Part shown: positions 6,468 to 7,720 of the stretch, one piece after another
How positions within the stretch are numbered: position 1 is the stretch's first letter
How the letters are laid out: every line of letters begins with the position of its first letter
Assembly (NCBI GenBank): GCA_016932295.1
Contig: JAFGDC010000393.1
Coordinates: 1-7,720 of the forward strand
From: a candidate division CSSED10-310 bacterium
Lineage (GTDB): Bacteria > CSSED10-310 > JAFGDC01
Direction: 5' to 3'
Length of the DNA stretch: 7,720 nt
Notes under the pieces: model-generated
Told to the model about the DNA's origin: nothing
The model's input: only the letters and a program-made list of their open reading frames with translations
Database searches by the model: none
Made by a program: the position numbers and the translations under genes

Positions 6468-6880
6468 ATGCTCTGTCCATCTTCCGACACGAACCCAAAT
6501 CCCCCGCCCGTATTCACTTGGTGGTCAACAACCGCTTCTGAATGGTGTATTCAACACGACATGACCGCCGGCGCACAGCATCATTGTCCACCATTGTGGT
6601 GACAGGAATAACGGGAATTGTAGTATCTCTTCAGTGAAAAAAATAGTCCGCGGGGATTTGGAACGAATCGCGCGATCGGAGCGAGAGAGTCGGGACGCTG
6701 CATAACCCACTGGTGTACGCTATGCTTGAAGAGAATCGGCAGCCGATGATCCGCGCCACTCCGACCTGGCAACAGGCCGAGTGAATGCCGAGTACCGGGA
6801 CATAGCCTCCAAGAGTGGAGAGTGCACTGAATGGGACAGTCCCTGGCCAGCATCGAGCACAGAAGCGAACGAGCGGAATC

Positions 6881-7720
6881 ATGACACCTGACCGCCGGCG
6901 CCGGGTACCGTTGTTCGCAGCCTGCTGCATCCTGTTGGGAGCGACAGGGCTGATTGAACAAACCCTGCTGGTGCGTGAACTCTTGTGTCTCTTCACGGGA
7001 ACAGAGCTAACCATGGGTATGGCATTGGGTGGCTGGCTCTTCTGGAGTGGCGCGGGCAGTCTTATCATCCGCCGGCGCCGACGCCAGACAGAACTCGCAC
7101 GGCTCTGCCAACTGCTGCTTCTACAAGGAGTCACGGGACTGGCCGCGGTGCTCTTCTGCCGAATCGCGCCAAGGCTCCTCAACATCCCCGCCGGCTGCTT
7201 GCCCGGGATCACCGTGATGATCCTCATGATCATGAGTGTCATGGCAGCGCCGGGACTCATTGCCGGACTGCTCTTCGTGCTGGCCTCCCGCGCCGTGCCG
7301 GCGCAGCAAGGCGACAACGGTCATGAACGATACGCCGCCAATCGCGTATACTGGTTGGAAGGAACGGGCGCCGCCATGGGAGGACTCGCCGCCAGCGCCG
7401 GTTTCATGCTGCACCTGCCGGCCGTCACCATGGCCCTCATCGTTCTGAGCGCCGGGGCGGCCATGACCATCCTCGTCAACCTCCATTCCCCGCGCGCCAT
7501 CGCCTGGTCGGCGTTTCTCCTCATTGGATCGATCGTCCTGGCCATTCACACTCCGCTCGAGGAACTCACCCTCGCCCTCCGGCATTCACAGGAGGAACAA
7601 CTGCTTGTCCGTGAATCGCCCTACGCTCGTATCGAACTGTATAGAAGAGGATCCCAGTTCAGCCTGTATCTCAACGGGGCGCTCACCGCCACCAGGCCGA
7701 ATCAGGCGCTGATGGAAGAG
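6881..7720 (+). CDS. Membrane protein with spermidine-synthase-like domain, 3' end cut by window edge
   Basis: An open frame of 280 codons from the ATG at 6881 to the right edge, with no stop. After an arginine-rich start (MTPDRRRRVP), residues 10-224 contain about six or seven hydrophobic helices. They resemble the membrane part of integral-membrane spermidine-synthase-like proteins: TGLIEQTLLVRELLCLFTG (22-40), GMALGGWLFWSGAGS (46-60) and VYWLEGTGAAMGG (156-168). The soluble domain begins near 243 with ESPYARIELYRRGSQFSLYL, then NGALTA and ALMEE. This matches the first strands and 'LYLNG ... E' motif of the spermidine synthase fold. The SAM/dcSAM-binding and catalytic part lies beyond the edge, so aminopropyltransferase activity cannot be judged; many such fusions have unknown substrates. 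The Shine-Dalgarno is weak (GAGCGGA, 4 bases before ATG). A GTG at 6815 is also in frame but gives an unlikely N-terminus. Confidence 0.78.
   Translation, partial: MTPDRRRRVPLFAACCILLGATGLIEQTLLVRELLCLFTGTELTMGMALGGWLFWSGAGSLIIRRRRRQTELARLCQLLLLQGVTGLAAVLFCRIAPRLLNIPAGCLPGITVMILMIMSVMAAPGLIAGLLFVLASRAVPAQQGDNGHERYAANRVYWLEGTGAAMGGLAASAGFMLHLPAVTMALIVLSAGAAMTILVNLHSPRAIAWSAFLLIGSIVLAIHTPLEELTLALRHSQEEQLLVRESPYARIELYRRGSQFSLYLNGALTATRPNQALMEE

Larger units (their letters stand above)
6424..6880. other. Divergent intergenic region between the FadL-like and spermidine-synthase-like genes
   Basis: These 457 bases must hold the promoters of both flanking genes, but I find no convincing -35/-10 pair for either. 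Visible structure is limited to the CTAGG dyad near the FadL-like start, an imperfect dyad around CACCA-TTG-TGGTG at 6585-6604, and a perfect 13-base hairpin ATCGGC-A-GCCGAT at 6735-6747. Short reading frames at 6634-6705 and ending near 6783 have no ribosome binding site. The long upstream region of the plus-strand gene (about 280 bases from the second dyad to 6881) may be a regulatory leader, but I cannot assign it to a known RNA family. Confidence 0.45.

Noticed and set aside
6634..6705. 23-residue ORF starting GTG with KKIVRGD, a possible leader peptide
   Set aside because: There is no Shine-Dalgarno before the GTG, no run of regulatory codons, and no attenuator with a T tract after it.
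6735..6747. Perfect ATCGGC-A-GCCGAT hairpin as a terminator or riboswitch element
   Set aside because: The loop has a single unpaired base, no T run follows, and the surrounding bases do not match a known riboswitch that I recognise.
6631..7317. 228-residue minus-strand open frame
   Set aside because: It is antisense to the membrane spermidine-synthase-like gene, whose frame has coherent helices and family motifs; the antisense product is rich in Ser, Arg and Pro as expected of a shadow frame.

Overview
The window carries seven protein-coding genes: five complete, and one cut by each edge. There are no recognisable RNA genes, insertion sequences, CRISPR arrays or tRNAs. The gene content suggests a fairly GC-rich, Gram-negative (diderm) bacterium. 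It has a FadL-family outer-membrane barrel with a signal peptide, an O-antigen-ligase/polymerase-like membrane protein with a TPR partner, a c-di-GMP-type response regulator and an MtaB-type tRNA methylthiotransferase. The response regulator's output domain is of a GGDDF type that I associate with several deep-branching or uncultured phyla. I cannot name the phylum from the sequence alone.

Layout, left to right. (i) Positions 1-1872, minus strand: a TPR protein with one N-terminal membrane anchor, followed by a polytopic O-antigen-ligase-like protein that runs off the left edge. The two genes share an ATGA stop/start overlap, so they are probably translationally coupled and act together in surface polysaccharide assembly. 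(ii) Positions 1873-1970: a divergent control region with a good minus-strand promoter. (iii) Positions 1971-4391, plus strand: a receiver plus GGDEF-like response regulator, then 21 bases later an MtaB-like radical-SAM tRNA-modifying enzyme. The second gene carries an unusual in-frame 12-base triplicate near its C-terminal TRAM-like domain. (iv) Positions 4500-4670, minus strand: a small lysine-rich ORF with a good ribosome binding site, of unknown function, facing the mtaB-like gene tail to tail. (v) Positions 4671-5139: about 470 bases without a convincing gene, holding a candidate promoter for the small ORF. (vi) Positions 5140-6423, minus strand: a FadL/OMPP1-type outer-membrane protein. 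(vii) Positions 6424-6880: a divergent intergenic region with two small inverted repeats. (viii) From 6881, plus strand: a polytopic membrane protein fused to the start of a spermidine-synthase-like domain, cut by the right edge.

Apart from the two coupled pairs (TPR with O-antigen-ligase-like, response regulator with MtaB-like), the genes look like ordinary chromosomal housekeeping and envelope genes and do not form one dedicated system. I did not find a clear new system. The points most worth a second look are the in-frame repeat in the MtaB-like protein, the non-canonical GGDDF output domain, the small lysine-rich ORF and the TPR/O-antigen-ligase pair.
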